From: Brevibacterium paucivorans
Lineage (GTDB): Bacteria; Actinomycetota; Actinomycetes; Actinomycetales; Brevibacteriaceae
Direction of reading: 5' to 3'
Length of the DNA: 64,000 bases
Assembly (NCBI RefSeq): GCF_016907735.1
Contig: NZ_JAFBCP010000001.1
Span: 1,488,001-1,552,000 of the forward strand
Shown here: in pieces, positions 10,954-20,656 of the stretch
How positions within the stretch are numbered: the first letter of the stretch is position 1
Layout: each line of letters begins with the position of its first letter
Notes under the pieces: model-generated
The model's input: the letters and a program-made list of their open reading frames with translations, nothing else
Database searches by the model: none
What the model was told of the DNA's origin: nothing
Program-made: the position numbers and the translations under genes

Positions 10954-11874
10954 ATGTTCGAAGGTGGACAGCGAACGCTGACACCTCCTCAACCGCTACC
11001 CGCTGCAGCGATTGTTTTGATTCGCGACTCTGCGCATGGCGTCCAGATGTTTATGACTCGCAACGTCGACGAACCGGGGCAGGATGACCGTAACCGGTGG
11101 GACTTTCCTAGTGGGCACGTGCGCCCGTCTGACTCTCGGTGGTTGCCCATGGCTGGGGCCAGCCCGGAACGGTGCGCGCGTATGTTGCGCAAAACCAACG
11201 TGACCCGTTCGCTGGCGTACTTCGTGGCGGCCGGGCGGGTTGCGCTGGAGCTCGCGGGAGTGCTTGTTGCGCAGAGTGCGGATGGAACGATCGCAACGGA
11301 CACTGACGTGGCGTATGTGCGTGACGCGCGGGCAAAGTTGTTCCAGAAGAAGGTGGCGTTTCGCGACGTGCTGGAGACGCGCAACCTGGAGTTCCGCCCG
11401 GACATGTTGCGACCGTGGCTACGGTGGGTCAACACCGAATGGCAACTCAAACGCTTTGACACGGTGTATTTCACCACCGTGATGCCACCTGATCAGAGCG
11501 TGAACTTCGAGTCGATCACAGGCGCGTGGGGCGGTTGGGTGAGCCCGGCCGAAGTTCTGTCGATGTGTGGTGAACATTCCAGCGACTTCATCAGTGGTCC
11601 CGTGCGACTCATCTGCGAATCGTTACTGGGCGTGCCCAGCGTGGCTGCGGCGATGTGCAAGATCCGCAATGTCACCCCCATTACCCCCGAGGTGTTTAAG
11701 AGAGACGGGACATGGTGGGTGTCCCTGGATCCGCTCGCGGACCCATCCGAGCGGGGACGGACGCGGCAGACCGAGGTGGTTGACACCTCGGGCGACGAAG
11801 AAGGCGAGGACCCCCAGTCCTTGACTTCAGAGCTGGAAGAAGTCGAAAGCCCGGCAAGCCCCACCGAGGTGTGA
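10954..11874 (+). CDS. NUDIX-fold protein with degenerate catalytic box
   Basis: The fold is recognisable from PAAAIVLIRDSAHGVQMF, WDFPSGHV and a C-terminal FDTVYFTTVMP strand, as in NUDT19-like coenzyme A hydrolases. The Nudix box normally ends REUxEExGU; here it reads RVALELAGV, so two of the metal-binding glutamates are replaced. About 65 residues, including an Arg-rich loop, lie between the Gly and the Arg of the box. Activity is therefore doubtful. I prefer ATG 10954 with GAAG upstream over TTG 10948. It ends convergently with the MBL gene, 23 nt away. Confidence 0.75.
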   Translation: MFEGGQRTLTPPQPLPAAAIVLIRDSAHGVQMFMTRNVDEPGQDDRNRWDFPSGHVRPSDSRWLPMAGASPERCARMLRKTNVTRSLAYFVAAGRVALELAGVLVAQSADGTIATDTDVAYVRDARAKLFQKKVAFRDVLETRNLEFRPDMLRPWLRWVNTEWQLKRFDTVYFTTVMPPDQSVNFESITGAWGGWVSPAEVLSMCGEHSSDFISGPVRLICESLLGVPSVAAAMCKIRNVTPITPEVFKRDGTWWVSLDPLADPSERGRTRQTEVVDTSGDEEGEDPQSLTSELEEVESPASPTEV

Positions 11875-11897
11875 GTGGGCCGGGCCCGCGGTCGGGG

Positions 11898-12704
11898 CTA
11901 GCCTTCCAGCAGGTACTCCAGTTGCGCCGACACTGACGACAAGACGGCGGGGCGCAGTTTCTGAGGTACGTCCGCGTAGACGAGGTCGGCGACCCGGCCG
12001 GCGTATTCTTGCGAGATAGCGTCGGTTTCATCGAGCTCAATGGTGCCTACGCGCTCAACGGCCGCGATGACCTGGTCGAGGCGTTCTTTGCGGTGCGAAA
12101 TGTAGTAGTCGACAACCGCGCGGGGGTTTTCGACGGTGGGGCCGTGGGCAGGCTCGATGGTCTCAACGGTGTGATCGACCAGGTCAGAGATCCGTTGCAT
12201 GGAGTCCAGATACTGTCCTACGGAGCCTTCCGGGTACATGATGACGGTGGTGCCTTCACCCAGGATGGTGTCCCCAGAGAACAGGGTGTTGCCGTGGAGC
12301 ACGCTGATGGAGTCCGCGGTGTGGCCCGGCGTGGGAATGAGGGTGAGGCGGTCGCTTTCGTGCGAACCGAACTCGACCACGTGCCCTTCAGGCGGTAACG
12401 ACGTCAGGGCCGGTGCTCCCTTTGCGAAGGCTTCATCGACTGCGTAAATGGGCACACCCGGGGCCCATTCGTGGGCGGTGCCCAGCATTTCGGAGTGGTC
12501 GGCGTGGTGGTGGGTGAGCACGATAGCCGTGAGCGTGGCGCAGTCGACGGCGTTCTCGAGTGCTCGCTTATGTGAGCTGAGCTCAGGACCCGGGTCGATC
12601 AGGGCAACAGAACAGAGGTCGCTCGACGGGACGATGTATGAGTTAGTGCCGTCGAGCGTCATAGGGGACGGGTTTTGGGCTGTCACGCGGATGTGTGGCT
12701 TCAT
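11898..12704 (-). CDS. Metallo-beta-lactamase-fold hydrolase (LACTB2/glyoxalase II-like)
   Basis: This 268-residue hydrolase has the binuclear zinc motif THHHADH and further ligands in TPGHTADS and FSGDTILGEG. The C-terminal helical domain (DQVIAAVERVGTIELDE and after) resembles LACTB2-type proteins, which act on nucleic acids or thioesters. ATG at 12704 is preceded on the minus strand by GAGGAGAGAGAGG. It is next to the Crp gene on the same strand but separated by a terminator, so it has its own promoter. The substrate is unknown. Confidence 0.88.
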   Translation of the reverse strand: MKPHIRVTAQNPSPMTLDGTNSYIVPSSDLCSVALIDPGPELSSHKRALENAVDCATLTAIVLTHHHADHSEMLGTAHEWAPGVPIYAVDEAFAKGAPALTSLPPEGHVVEFGSHESDRLTLIPTPGHTADSISVLHGNTLFSGDTILGEGTTVIMYPEGSVGQYLDSMQRISDLVDHTVETIEPAHGPTVENPRAVVDYYISHRKERLDQVIAAVERVGTIELDETDAISQEYAGRVADLVYADVPQKLRPAVLSSVSAQLEYLLEG

Positions 12705-12835
12705 TGCCTCTCTCTCCTCACGTGGACGATCAGTGCTTTCATGGTACGTACACGTTCCACGATTACTGAACTGGTGTCCACAGTGTGACTATCGCAAGGC
12801 GGGGTGCCGGGTGTGTGGCGGGGCCGAGGTGGCAA

Positions 12836-12866
12836 GAGCACCCGCTCGCGAGGCAAGCGGGTGCTC
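12836..12866 (-). terminator. Hairpin terminator downstream of crp
   Basis: GAGCACCCGCT pairs perfectly with AGCGGGTGCTC across a 9-nt loop, 40 nt after the crp stop on the minus strand. The U-tract is weak. It separates crp from the MBL gene. Confidence 0.75.
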
Positions 12867-12905
12867 CATTAGTTGTGGGTGCCCGGACGCTTTTTGGGTA
12901 GCGCG

Positions 12906-13583
12906 TTAGTGGGCGCGGTGGGTCAGGCGCTCCAGGTCAAGGATGACGACCGAGCGTCCTTCGAGGCGGATCCAGCGACGTTCCGCGAAGTCAGCCAGTG
13001 CCTTGTTCACGGTTTCACGGGAAGCGCCAACGAGCTGTGCGAGTTCTTCCTGGGTGAGGTCGTGCGGCACCAAGATGCCGTCTGGTGCAGGCTTTCCGAA
13101 GCGGTTCTTCATGTCGAGGATGGCCTTAGCGACACGGCCAGGAACGTCGGAGAACACCAGGTCGCCAACGGTTTCGTTGGTGCGACGCAGACGCTGTGCC
13201 AACGCCTTCAGCAGATTCATTGCGGCCTGTGGGCGTTCTTCGAGCCAGCTGAGCAGGTCTTCGTGCTTGAGGCTCAAAACCTCTGACTGTGACACGGCGG
13301 TTACCGTGGATGAACGCGGGCCCGGATCGAACAGTGCGAGCTCACCGATGATTTCGCCGGGGCCCACAACCGACAGCAGGTTTTCGCGTCCGTCTGCGGA
13401 TTCGCGACCCACCTTGAGCTTTCCAGTGGACACGATGTAGAGCTCGTCTCCGCTGTCGCCTTCGTGGAAAAGGGGAGTGCCGCGACGGATGCTGCGCGGT
13501 TTCATAAACTTCATGAGGGCGCTGGTCGATTCTTCATCTAGTCCGGCGAACAGGGTCGCACTGCGGACGACTTCGATGTCCAC
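12906..13583 (-). CDS. glxR: Crp/Fnr-family cAMP-responsive regulator, GlxR type
   Basis: This is a global regulator of carbon metabolism in actinobacteria. The N-terminal cyclic-nucleotide domain carries GELALFDPGPRSSTV, including the Glu and Arg that contact cAMP. The C-terminal helix-turn-helix is LTQEELAQLVGASRETVNK. The 225-residue length and position before nth match GlxR/Crp orthologues. Translation starts at GTG 13583 behind GGAGG. The 196-nt divergent gap to nth holds both promoters. No clear TGTGA-N6-TCACA site was found in it. Confidence 0.93.
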   Translation of the reverse strand: MDIEVVRSATLFAGLDEESTSALMKFMKPRSIRRGTPLFHEGDSGDELYIVSTGKLKVGRESADGRENLLSVVGPGEIIGELALFDPGPRSSTVTAVSQSEVLSLKHEDLLSWLEERPQAAMNLLKALAQRLRRTNETVGDLVFSDVPGRVAKAILDMKNRFGKPAPDGILVPHDLTQEELAQLVGASRETVNKALADFAERRWIRLEGRSVVILDLERLTHRAH

Positions 13584-13779
13584 TATCTACCTCCGTGTGA
13601 AAATGTCCTTGATACAAACCTACCCCCTTTGAGGCGCTTGTCACATGTCAACAGGCGATTTGTAGTTTTCTTTTAAACGACGTTCGCTTGAGGCGTACAA
13701 CTCAGGCTCACGTCCTTGCCTCTGATCCCTTGTCTGTTTCTTTCTCTGCTTCCGGTGTCGTATTGCATAAGCTGGAGGA

Positions 13780-14541
13780 ATGAAGTCACTCATCCCAGCC
13801 CGCAAGCGACGCCAGTTCGCCCAGGAAACACGTTTGGCAAAGGTACGCCGAGCGCGCAAGATCGACAGGATCCTGGCGAGGGTGTTCCCGAATGCACGCG
13901 CGGAGCTCGACTTCACTAACCCATTTGAGCTGCTCATTGCCACGGTGCTGTCGGCGCAGACCACGGACGTGAGGGTTAACCAAGTGACGCCGGAACTGTT
14001 CGCACGTTATCCCGGTGCGCATGAGCTGGCCGTGGCTACGCGCGAAGACGTTGAGGCGATCATCCGGCCCACGGGCTTCTTCCGATCCAAAGCAGCCAAC
14101 GTCATCGCGCTGGCCATTCAGTTGGTTGAGCGCCACGGCGGCGAGGTGCCACGCACGCAAAAGGAACTGGTCAAGCTTCCAGGTGTGGGCGTGAAGACAG
14201 CGAACGTGGTGTTGGGCAATGCGTTCGACACCCCGGGGCTCACCGTGGACACACACGTGGGGCGCCTGGCCCGGCGCATGGGGTTCACAACTAACACAGA
14301 TCCGCTCAAAGTCGAGGCGGACCTACAAGATCTCTATGACCCGCGGGACCTCACCCTGGTGTCGCATCGGCTGATCTTCATGGGACGCCGAATCTGCCAC
14401 GCGCGCAGGCCCGCGTGTGGCGCGTGCCCAATCGCGAACCTGTGCCCCAGCTACGGTGAGGGTGAGCTCGACGAGCAAACGGCCGCATCACTGTTCGCAT
14501 ACGGCCTGACGTATCCGGAAGGCGGGTGGGACTTTGACTGA
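13780..14541 (+). CDS. nth: Endonuclease III
   Basis: This base-excision-repair glycosylase/AP lyase acts on oxidised pyrimidines. The helix-hairpin-helix reads LPGVGVKTANVVL and contains the catalytic lysine; VDTHVGR carries the catalytic aspartate. The [4Fe-4S] ligands follow C-x6-C-x2-C-x5-C (CHARRPACGACPIANLC). The N-terminus has a basic 30-residue extension typical of actinobacterial Nth. The next gene starts inside its 3' end. Confidence 0.97.
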   Translation: MKSLIPARKRRQFAQETRLAKVRRARKIDRILARVFPNARAELDFTNPFELLIATVLSAQTTDVRVNQVTPELFARYPGAHELAVATREDVEAIIRPTGFFRSKAANVIALAIQLVERHGGEVPRTQKELVKLPGVGVKTANVVLGNAFDTPGLTVDTHVGRLARRMGFTTNTDPLKVEADLQDLYDPRDLTLVSHRLIFMGRRICHARRPACGACPIANLCPSYGEGELDEQTAASLFAYGLTYPEGGWDFD

Positions 14542-15223
14542 CGACGCGCACTTGCGCTCGCTGCTGAGCGCGCTGCCCACCACCATTACCGAACCGCACT
14601 GGCTGGGCGCTCGCCTGGCCCGAGGCGGGTTCGAGTTGCGCGACGCGGCGGTCCTCATGCTGTTCGCCCGTGGACAGAAACCCAGAACGCTGGCAGGTAA
14701 GCGGGAGGTAGCCAGGTTGGACGACCTCGGCGTGGGGGATGTGGACGTGCTGCTTTTGCAACGCGCGGCGACCTTGCGTCAGCACGCGGGGCAGCCGGCG
14801 TTTCCCGGTGGGAAGAAGGATCCCGAGGACGTGTCGCCTGTTGCTGCCGCGTTGCGAGAGGCACGTGAAGAGGTGGGGGTGGAGCCCGGGTCGGTGGATG
14901 TGCTGACGCAGATCGACCCGATTGCGGTGCCCGTGAGCCGGCACAGCGTCACGCCCGTGGTGGGTGTGTGGACGCAGCCGGGGCCGGTCAGGGTGGTTGA
15001 TACTGCGGAGTCGACGCGGGTGTATAGGGTGTCGGTTGCGGATCTGGTGGCGCCTGCTAACCGTGGAGTGTTTTATCCGGCGAATCGGGCGTATACGTCG
15101 CCGGTGTTTGATGTGGGCGTGTTGCAAATCTGGGGTTTTACGGCCGGGTTGTTGGATTTTGCGCTCACCGAGCTGGGGTGGGCCACCGAATGGGACCGCA
15201 CGTACATGCACATTGACGTGTAA
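14534..15223 (+). CDS. NUDIX coenzyme A pyrophosphatase-like hydrolase
   Basis: The sequence LRQHAGQPAFPGGKKD followed by ALREAREEVGV matches the CoA-type NUDIX signature (UPF0035 plus Nudix box), with all catalytic glutamates present. CoA and its thioesters are the usual substrates. The TTG start at 14534 overlaps the nth stop by 8 nt, so the pair is translationally coupled. The gene ends at a very strong hairpin shared with the convergent holin-like gene. Confidence 0.9.
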   Translation: MTDDAHLRSLLSALPTTITEPHWLGARLARGGFELRDAAVLMLFARGQKPRTLAGKREVARLDDLGVGDVDVLLLQRAATLRQHAGQPAFPGGKKDPEDVSPVAAALREAREEVGVEPGSVDVLTQIDPIAVPVSRHSVTPVVGVWTQPGPVRVVDTAESTRVYRVSVADLVAPANRGVFYPANRAYTSPVFDVGVLQIWGFTAGLLDFALTELGWATEWDRTYMHIDV

Positions 15224-15286
15224 AACGGCGCAAAGCGAGCGTCACGGCGCGATATAACGCGCCGTGACGCTCGCTTTGCGCCGTTT
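15223..15286. terminator. Perfect 29-bp hairpin between convergent genes
   Basis: The left arm 15223-15251 and right arm 15258-15286 are exact reverse complements, with a 6-nt ATATAA loop. The arms begin with AAA and end with TTT, so the hairpin can terminate in both directions. It lies between the NUDIX stop and the end of the minus-strand holin-like gene. Confidence 0.9.
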
Positions 15287-15290
15287 GGTA

Positions 15291-15698
15291 TCAGTAACGA
15301 GGGCCGGTGGGGTTCTTCAGGGCGCGCAGAATAGCGTCCTTGACAGAGTTTCCGCGGTCGATCGCAGCGGTAGGCGTGGGGTTGCCCTTCTTGAAGAGCG
15401 GAATTGCCACACCCACCAGGATTCCTGCAATGACAACAAGGATCCCGAACACGATCAGGAAGCTCGCCCACCAAGGCAGGTGCGCGACCTCGTGGAAAAC
15501 AGCGGAGAGGGCGAAAATTGCCATGAAGCTCGACAGGAACAGAAGGAACAGGGCCGCAACGGCGAGCCCGCCACCGATTCCCAGGTTCTTGGCACCGGCC
15601 TGCGCTTCGGTCTTCGCTAGAGCGATTTCCTCTTGCGCCAGGGCTTGACTGTCATCCTTAATGTCTTGGATGAGCTGAGACAGGGACCGTTCGGTCAT
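15291..15698 (-). CDS. Holin-X/DUF1469-type small membrane protein
   Basis: This 135-residue protein starts MTERSLSQLIQDIKDD, has an amphipathic N-terminal helix, then two long hydrophobic segments (about residues 42-70 and 77-105) and a charged tail. This is the layout of actinobacterial 'phage holin family' (putative Actinobacterial Holin-X) proteins, which are chromosomal and not evidence of a prophage. The RBS is AGGAGG. Precise function is unknown. Confidence 0.85.
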   Translation of the reverse strand: MTERSLSQLIQDIKDDSQALAQEEIALAKTEAQAGAKNLGIGGGLAVAALFLLFLSSFMAIFALSAVFHEVAHLPWWASFLIVFGILVVIAGILVGVAIPLFKKGNPTPTAAIDRGNSVKDAILRALKNPTGPRY

Positions 15699-15813
15699 GG
15701 AGTGTCCTCCTGCAGAAGGCTTCTTACGAATTTCTTTTTCAAGGATATGCGCTATTTACTCCCGAGGTGAAACCGCGCCTGATTTTGTGCTGAAACCAAG
15801 GTGAATGCTTGGT

Positions 15814-17784
15814 TTACTTTTTGTCGCGGTTGACCGACGCTGCGATCGCGTCCATGACCGAGGCGTCGGCCAGGGTGGAGGCGTCGCCGGCTTCGCGGTT
15901 TTCGGCGAGGTTCTTCAGGAGTCGGCGCACGATCTTCCCTGAGCGTGTCTTGGGGAGTTCGTCCACGATGTACACGCGCTTGGGTTTGGCGATGGGGCCG
16001 ATTTCTTGGCCCACGTGGGCGCGGAGTTCCTGCTCGATCGATTCGGAGTCTTGTGCGTCGCCGCGCAGAATGACGAACCCGATAACTGCCTGGCCGGTGG
16101 TTTCGTCCGTGGCACCCACGACTGCGGCTTCGGCAACCGATGGGTGGCTGACCAGTGCGGATTCGATTTCCGTGGTGGACAGGCGGTGCCCGGATACGTT
16201 CATCACGTCGTCGACGCGACCCAGGAACCAGATGTCGCCATCTTCGTCGTAGCGGGCTCCGTCGCCGGCGAAGTACATGCCGTCGAAACGTGACCAATAG
16301 GTTTCCTTGAAGCGTTCAGGGTCGCCGTAGACGGTGCGCGCCATGGAAGGCCACGGTTCTTTGATGACCAGCAGACCCACCTGGTTGGGGCCGATCTTCT
16401 GGCCGTTGTCATCCACGACTTCCACGGTGATCCCGGGAAGTGGGGTTTGCGCTGAGCCGGGCTTCAGGGCGGTGACGCCAGGAAGAGGCGCGATCATGTG
16501 CGCACCGGTTTCGGTCTGCCACCACGTGTCCATGATGGGCAGTTCGTCACGGCCAATGACGCGGCGGTACCACATCCACGCTTCGGGGTTGATGGGTTCG
16601 CCCACGGAGCCCAGCAAGCGCAGGCTGGACAGGTCGTACTTCTGTGGGATCTCTTCGCCCCACTTCATGAACGTGCGGATTGCGGTGGGGGCGGCGTACA
16701 GGATCGTGGCCTTGTACTTTTCGACGATTTCCCACCAGCGACCCTGGTGAGGAGCGTCCGGGGTGCCTTCGTAGATCACCTGGGTGGCACCCGCGGCAAG
16801 GGGGCCGTAGGTGACGTAGGTGTGGCCGGTGATCCAGCCGATGTCGGCCGTACACCAGAACACGTCGGTCTCTGGTTTGATGTCGAACACGGCGCGCATG
16901 GTGTACGTGGCTTGCGTGAGGTACCCGCCGGACGTGTGCAGGATTCCCTTGGGCTTGCCTGTTGTGCCCGAGGTGTAAAGGACAAAGAGCGGATTTTCGG
17001 CTTCGAAGAATTCGGGGGTGTGGGTGGTGGGCTGGTCGCCCACAACGTCGTGGAACCACTGGTCGCGGCCTTTGACCATGTTGGTGTCTTCGCCTGTGCG
17101 CTTGACGACCAGGACGTGCTTGACGGAAGTTTCTGACTTGTCCAGGGCGGCGTCGACCGTGCCTTTGAGGTTCGAAGGCTTCCCGCGACGGAACCCGCCA
17201 TCAGCGGTGACGACGACCTCGGCCTGGGCGTCTTCAATACGGGAGTGCAGAGCGTCAGCCGAGAACCCGCCAAACACCACAGAGTGCGCCGCACCCAGGC
17301 GGGCGCACGCAAGCATGGTGATGACCGCCTCGGGAATCATGGGAAGGTAAACCGCAACCCGGTCACCCTTCTTGACGCCCAGGGAGGCGAGCGCGTTGGC
17401 GGTCTTGCAGACTTCTTCCGTGAGCTGAGCGTAGGTGTAGGAGCGGGAGTCACCGGGCTCGCCTTCGAAGTGGATGGCGACACGGTCGCCGTTGCCGGCT
17501 TCCACGTGACGGTCAAGACAGTTGTATGCGACGTTGAGGGTGCCGTCGGCGAACCACTTGGCAAAAGGCGGGTTGGACCAGTCGAGGACCTGGGTGAACG
17601 GCGTGTCCCACGACACGAGTTCGCGTGCGTTATCCTCCCAGAACTTGAGTCGGTCTGCTTGTGCGCGTTGGTATTCGTCTTGGGTGACGTTCGCGACCGA
17701 GGTGGTCTGTTGCGAAGGGGGGAAGGTTCGGGTTTCGTCCATCAGGCTGGAGCTGTTCTGCGTAACGTCGTTGTTCGGTGCCAC
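15814..17784 (-). CDS. acs: Acetyl-coenzyme A synthetase
   Basis: This AMP-forming ligase converts acetate, ATP and CoA to acetyl-CoA. The P-loop-like motif is [11 protein letters not shown]. The C-terminal PKTRSGKI contains the lysine that is reversibly acetylated in the family. I place the start at GTG 17784 because AAGGAG lies 7 nt upstream and the resulting 656 residues match the family; the longer frame to 17844 adds 20 unrelated residues. The gene follows the crp-nth segment as in other actinobacteria, where acs is often under GlxR/Crp control. Confidence 0.96.
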   Translation of the reverse strand: MAPNNDVTQNSSSLMDETRTFPPSQQTTSVANVTQDEYQRAQADRLKFWEDNARELVSWDTPFTQVLDWSNPPFAKWFADGTLNVAYNCLDRHVEAGNGDRVAIHFEGEPGDSRSYTYAQLTEEVCKTANALASLGVKKGDRVAVYLPMIPEAVITMLACARLGAAHSVVFGGFSADALHSRIEDAQAEVVVTADGGFRRGKPSNLKGTVDAALDKSETSVKHVLVVKRTGEDTNMVKGRDQWFHDVVGDQPTTHTPEFFEAENPLFVLYTSGTTGKPKGILHTSGGYLTQATYTMRAVFDIKPETDVFWCTADIGWITGHTYVTYGPLAAGATQVIYEGTPDAPHQGRWWEIVEKYKATILYAAPTAIRTFMKWGEEIPQKYDLSSLRLLGSVGEPINPEAWMWYRRVIGRDELPIMDTWWQTETGAHMIAPLPGVTALKPGSAQTPLPGITVEVVDDNGQKIGPNQVGLLVIKEPWPSMARTVYGDPERFKETYWSRFDGMYFAGDGARYDEDGDIWFLGRVDDVMNVSGHRLSTTEIESALVSHPSVAEAAVVGATDETTGQAVIGFVILRGDAQDSESIEQELRAHVGQEIGPIAKPKRVYIVDELPKTRSGKIVRRLLKNLAENREAGDASTLADASVMDAIAASVNRDKK

Positions 17785-17954
17785 TGGTTTCTCCTTCGTC
17801 GTTGAGGTGAATGGGGCCTGTGTAGTCACCCTACATGCGGACAAATGAGGGCGTCCATGGTCACCATATAACGAAACTTTTGAAACTTTTCTTAGTGCGA
17901 TCGCGCAAATTCTGACAGTATGAGACTGAACGTCCGATTAAGGAGTATCCCTGT

Positions 17955-20645
17955 ATGAGTCATCCAAACCCGTCATCCCCGTGGGGCGCACCCGGCCACG
18001 GACAGCAGCCTGGCGTACCGCAACCAGGTGGGCAACCTGGTGGAGCGCAGCCAGGAGCACACCCTGGCCAGCCGCAGTCCGGTGCGCAGCCTGGCGGGGT
18101 ACAGAATCCAGGTAGTACACCCGACGCTGCATACTCAGGCGGCCAGTACGGTCAGCCGGGTGGGCAGTACCCAGGTGGGCAGGCCGGTCAATCGGCGCCT
18201 GGTCAGGAAAGTGGCTACGCCGGAAGCCCGTGGGGCGCCTCGGGATCCGGTCAGCAACACGGTGGAGAGCACGGTGGTGCATGGCAGGCTCAAGGGTCTG
18301 CGCCTCAGGAAGCCGGTTATGGCTCAGCACCTCAGCAACCTGGATACGGTAGCGCGCCGCAGCAGCCCGGGTATGGGTCCGCGCCACAGCAGGCAGGTTA
18401 TGGAAGTGCGCCGCAGCAGGCAGGTTATGGAAGTGCGCCGCAGCAGGCAGGTGGCTTCGGTGGTCCCAACCCAGGTGTGCCTATGCCGGAAACTGTGGGC
18501 AAGAAGGCTAAGGGACCCAAGAAACCTAAGGCGCCGGGAGCGGGCCTCATTGGGCCGTTGACCCTGCGTGACATTTTGCTTTTGGTGGCTGGTTTGTTTG
18601 CGCTGGTAGCGCTGGCCACCCCGGGGTTCGCCGTTCGTGTGCAGGGAATTTCGGGGAACGCCGAATGGTTCGTGCAGCGGTGGTCGGCCTCGACGATCGG
18701 GTACGTGGTGCTGGGAGTCCTGCCGATTCTGGCAGCCGCAGTGCTCACATTGGTGAATAAGCTGACGGGAAGCATTCGGTTGATCGGATCGCTGAGCGTA
18801 GACCAGCTGATTTCGGTGCTGGCCTCGGTAGCGTTCGCGATGAACTTCGTGTGGCTCGCGACGATGGCGGTTAGTTTCCACGTGGGGTCCGTGTTTGGCT
18901 TCTTGGCCGCGATCATCGCTTTTGTAGCTGGAACGCTGACCGTTATTCCGGTGTTTGGTAAAGAGTTCGCGTACCGTGCGGCTACAGATGCGCACCCCAA
19001 GGCTCGCCCGTACAGCAAGAGTGGTGCGGCACAGGGGCCGGTTGTGGGCGCGCAAGGTGGACCGAACGCTCAGGTTTCTCACGTGGCTCAGCCGGGGATT
19101 ACGGGCCAGGAGCAGGGCGCAGGCCAGGCGCACGGTGCGGGTCAGGCGCATGGTGTGGGTCAGGCGCAAGCCGGATCGCAGCCAGCCGGTGGCTTTGGTT
19201 CGCAGCCGGGTTCACAGTTCGCACCTGAGCAGGGTTCGCAGCCAGGTTCAGAGTTCGCGCCCGGTCAGGGTTCGCAGCCGGCTTCGCAGTCGGGTGCTGG
19301 TGCTGATGAGTCGGCATCACAGCCCGCTTCCGGTCCTAGCCAGCCGTGGGCACAGCCCAGCGGTCAGCAGGTGACTGCCGGTGGTGGCGCGGGATACGGT
19401 GCAGGGCACGGTGCGTTTGCGCCACAGAACGACAGCCAGAGCGCTGGAGCTCAGCCTGGTCAGGCTCAGCACGATGGCCAGGCAGCTCAGGGCGAAACCC
19501 CGGGACAGCCGTGGGCACAGCAGAGCCAGCCTGGCGAACAGACCAGCCAGCCGTGGGCACAGAACGGCGGACAGCCTGGCGAGCAGACCAGCCAGCCGTG
19601 GGCACAGAACGGCGGACAGCCGAACCAGCCAGGGGATCACGGCCAGCAAGACCAGGGCGACAAGGGTCAGAGTGGCCAGGGTCAGAAGGACGAAGACACG
19701 TTCTACACCTCTGATGACGAGCAGGCGTACCTGGGCCGTCACAGCGCCAAGGAACCTCGCTACGCGCAGAACCAGCCCACACAGGCATTCATGACCGGTG
19801 GTAAGGAAAACCAGACGAGTGACCAGCCAGGTGGGCCGTGGGCGCAGAGTGCTGCGACCTCGGGCAGTGCGGTAGGCGAGTCGCACAAGACCGACGCGTC
19901 ACGGAACACCGACGCATCGCAGGAGGCAGACGAGCCACAGAAGGCTGACCAGTCTGAGGCCGCCGCAAAACCCAAGGACGCTTCTGTGGCAGACGGTGCA
20001 GAGGGCGCAGGATCGCGTTCGGCCGGAGCTGCCGCGGGAGTCGCCGGAGCAGGTGTGGCCGCAGGAGTGGCCGGTGTTGCGGGTGCGGCGGGAGCCTCGG
20101 ACGCTACTGGTTCGACGGGCGCTGCAGGTGCCACGGGCGCGACCGGGGATGCGCAACCGCAGAACCCATGGGCCAAGCCAGGAGCGCCAACCGAGGCGGG
20201 TCGTGAGCATGAGGTGGCGAACACCTCGGGCGCGGGAGCGAACGCTCAAGATGACGCACCACGCGAGCCCGATGCGCGCGGCGACGCGGCGTCTCGCGTG
20301 GCCGATGACAACGAGCCAACGCAGTACTTCCGCCCGTATGAGTACTCGGAGCAGGGCTTTGAGCCGGTGGACGGGTCGGGAGACCAGGAGACGCAGCTGG
20401 CACACGCCGTGCAACCACAGCAGGGCAATGAGGCGCAGGCGCAGGCGCCGGCTTCCGAGCCATTCTGGTTTGCGGTGCCGGAACCGCGCCCGGCCGTGGA
20501 CGAAACCACGGGCGAGACCGTGTTCATGGTGACACCTGGCGAGTGGTTCTTGGCACAGGAGGACCGTGGCACGTCATACGTTGTGCACAACAGTGCGCAG
20601 CAAGAAGGAATTTTGCACAATGTGTCCGATGTGATCCTTCCGTAA
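17955..20645 (+). CDS. Large Gly/Gln/Pro-rich protein with central membrane domain
   Basis: I do not recognise a named family for this 896-residue protein. Residues 1-180 are G/Q/P-rich with tandem units of the PQQAGYGSA type (27-bp DNA repeats near 18330-18440). Residues about 195-340 hold four hydrophobic segments. Residues 350-620 are Q/S/G-rich with repeated SQPWAQNGGQP units (near 19530-19630), and residues 660-750 are Ala/Gly-rich. The last about 70 residues form a well-ordered segment beginning FWFAVPEPRP and containing VTPGEWFLAQEDRG. Translation starts at ATG 17955 behind AAGGAG. It is monocistronic and closed by a strong terminator. It may be an envelope-associated scaffold; that is a guess. 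Confidence 0.8.
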   Translation: MSHPNPSSPWGAPGHGQQPGVPQPGGQPGGAQPGAHPGQPQSGAQPGGVQNPGSTPDAAYSGGQYGQPGGQYPGGQAGQSAPGQESGYAGSPWGASGSGQQHGGEHGGAWQAQGSAPQEAGYGSAPQQPGYGSAPQQPGYGSAPQQAGYGSAPQQAGYGSAPQQAGGFGGPNPGVPMPETVGKKAKGPKKPKAPGAGLIGPLTLRDILLLVAGLFALVALATPGFAVRVQGISGNAEWFVQRWSASTIGYVVLGVLPILAAAVLTLVNKLTGSIRLIGSLSVDQLISVLASVAFAMNFVWLATMAVSFHVGSVFGFLAAIIAFVAGTLTVIPVFGKEFAYRAATDAHPKARPYSKSGAAQGPVVGAQGGPNAQVSHVAQPGITGQEQGAGQAHGAGQAHGVGQAQAGSQPAGGFGSQPGSQFAPEQGSQPGSEFAPGQGSQPASQSGAGADESASQPASGPSQPWAQPSGQQVTAGGGAGYGAGHGAFAPQNDSQSAGAQPGQAQHDGQAAQGETPGQPWAQQSQPGEQTSQPWAQNGGQPGEQTSQPWAQNGGQPNQPGDHGQQDQGDKGQSGQGQKDEDTFYTSDDEQAYLGRHSAKEPRYAQNQPTQAFMTGGKENQTSDQPGGPWAQSAATSGSAVGESHKTDASRNTDASQEADEPQKADQSEAAAKPKDASVADGAEGAGSRSAGAAAGVAGAGVAAGVAGVAGAAGASDATGSTGAAGATGATGDAQPQNPWAKPGAPTEAGREHEVANTSGAGANAQDDAPREPDARGDAASRVADDNEPTQYFRPYEYSEQGFEPVDGSGDQETQLAHAVQPQQGNEAQAQAPASEPFWFAVPEPRPAVDETTGETVFMVTPGEWFLAQEDRGTSYVVHNSAQQEGILHNVSDVILP

Positions 20646-20656
20646 ACACGCACTAG

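Noticed and set aside
13641-13964. 107-codon minus-strand frame between crp and nth
   Set aside because: Overlaps the nth start and has no RBS or family likeness.
15291-15698. Prophage evidence from the holin-like gene
   Set aside because: Holin-X/DUF1469 proteins are chromosomal in actinobacteria and no other phage gene is near.
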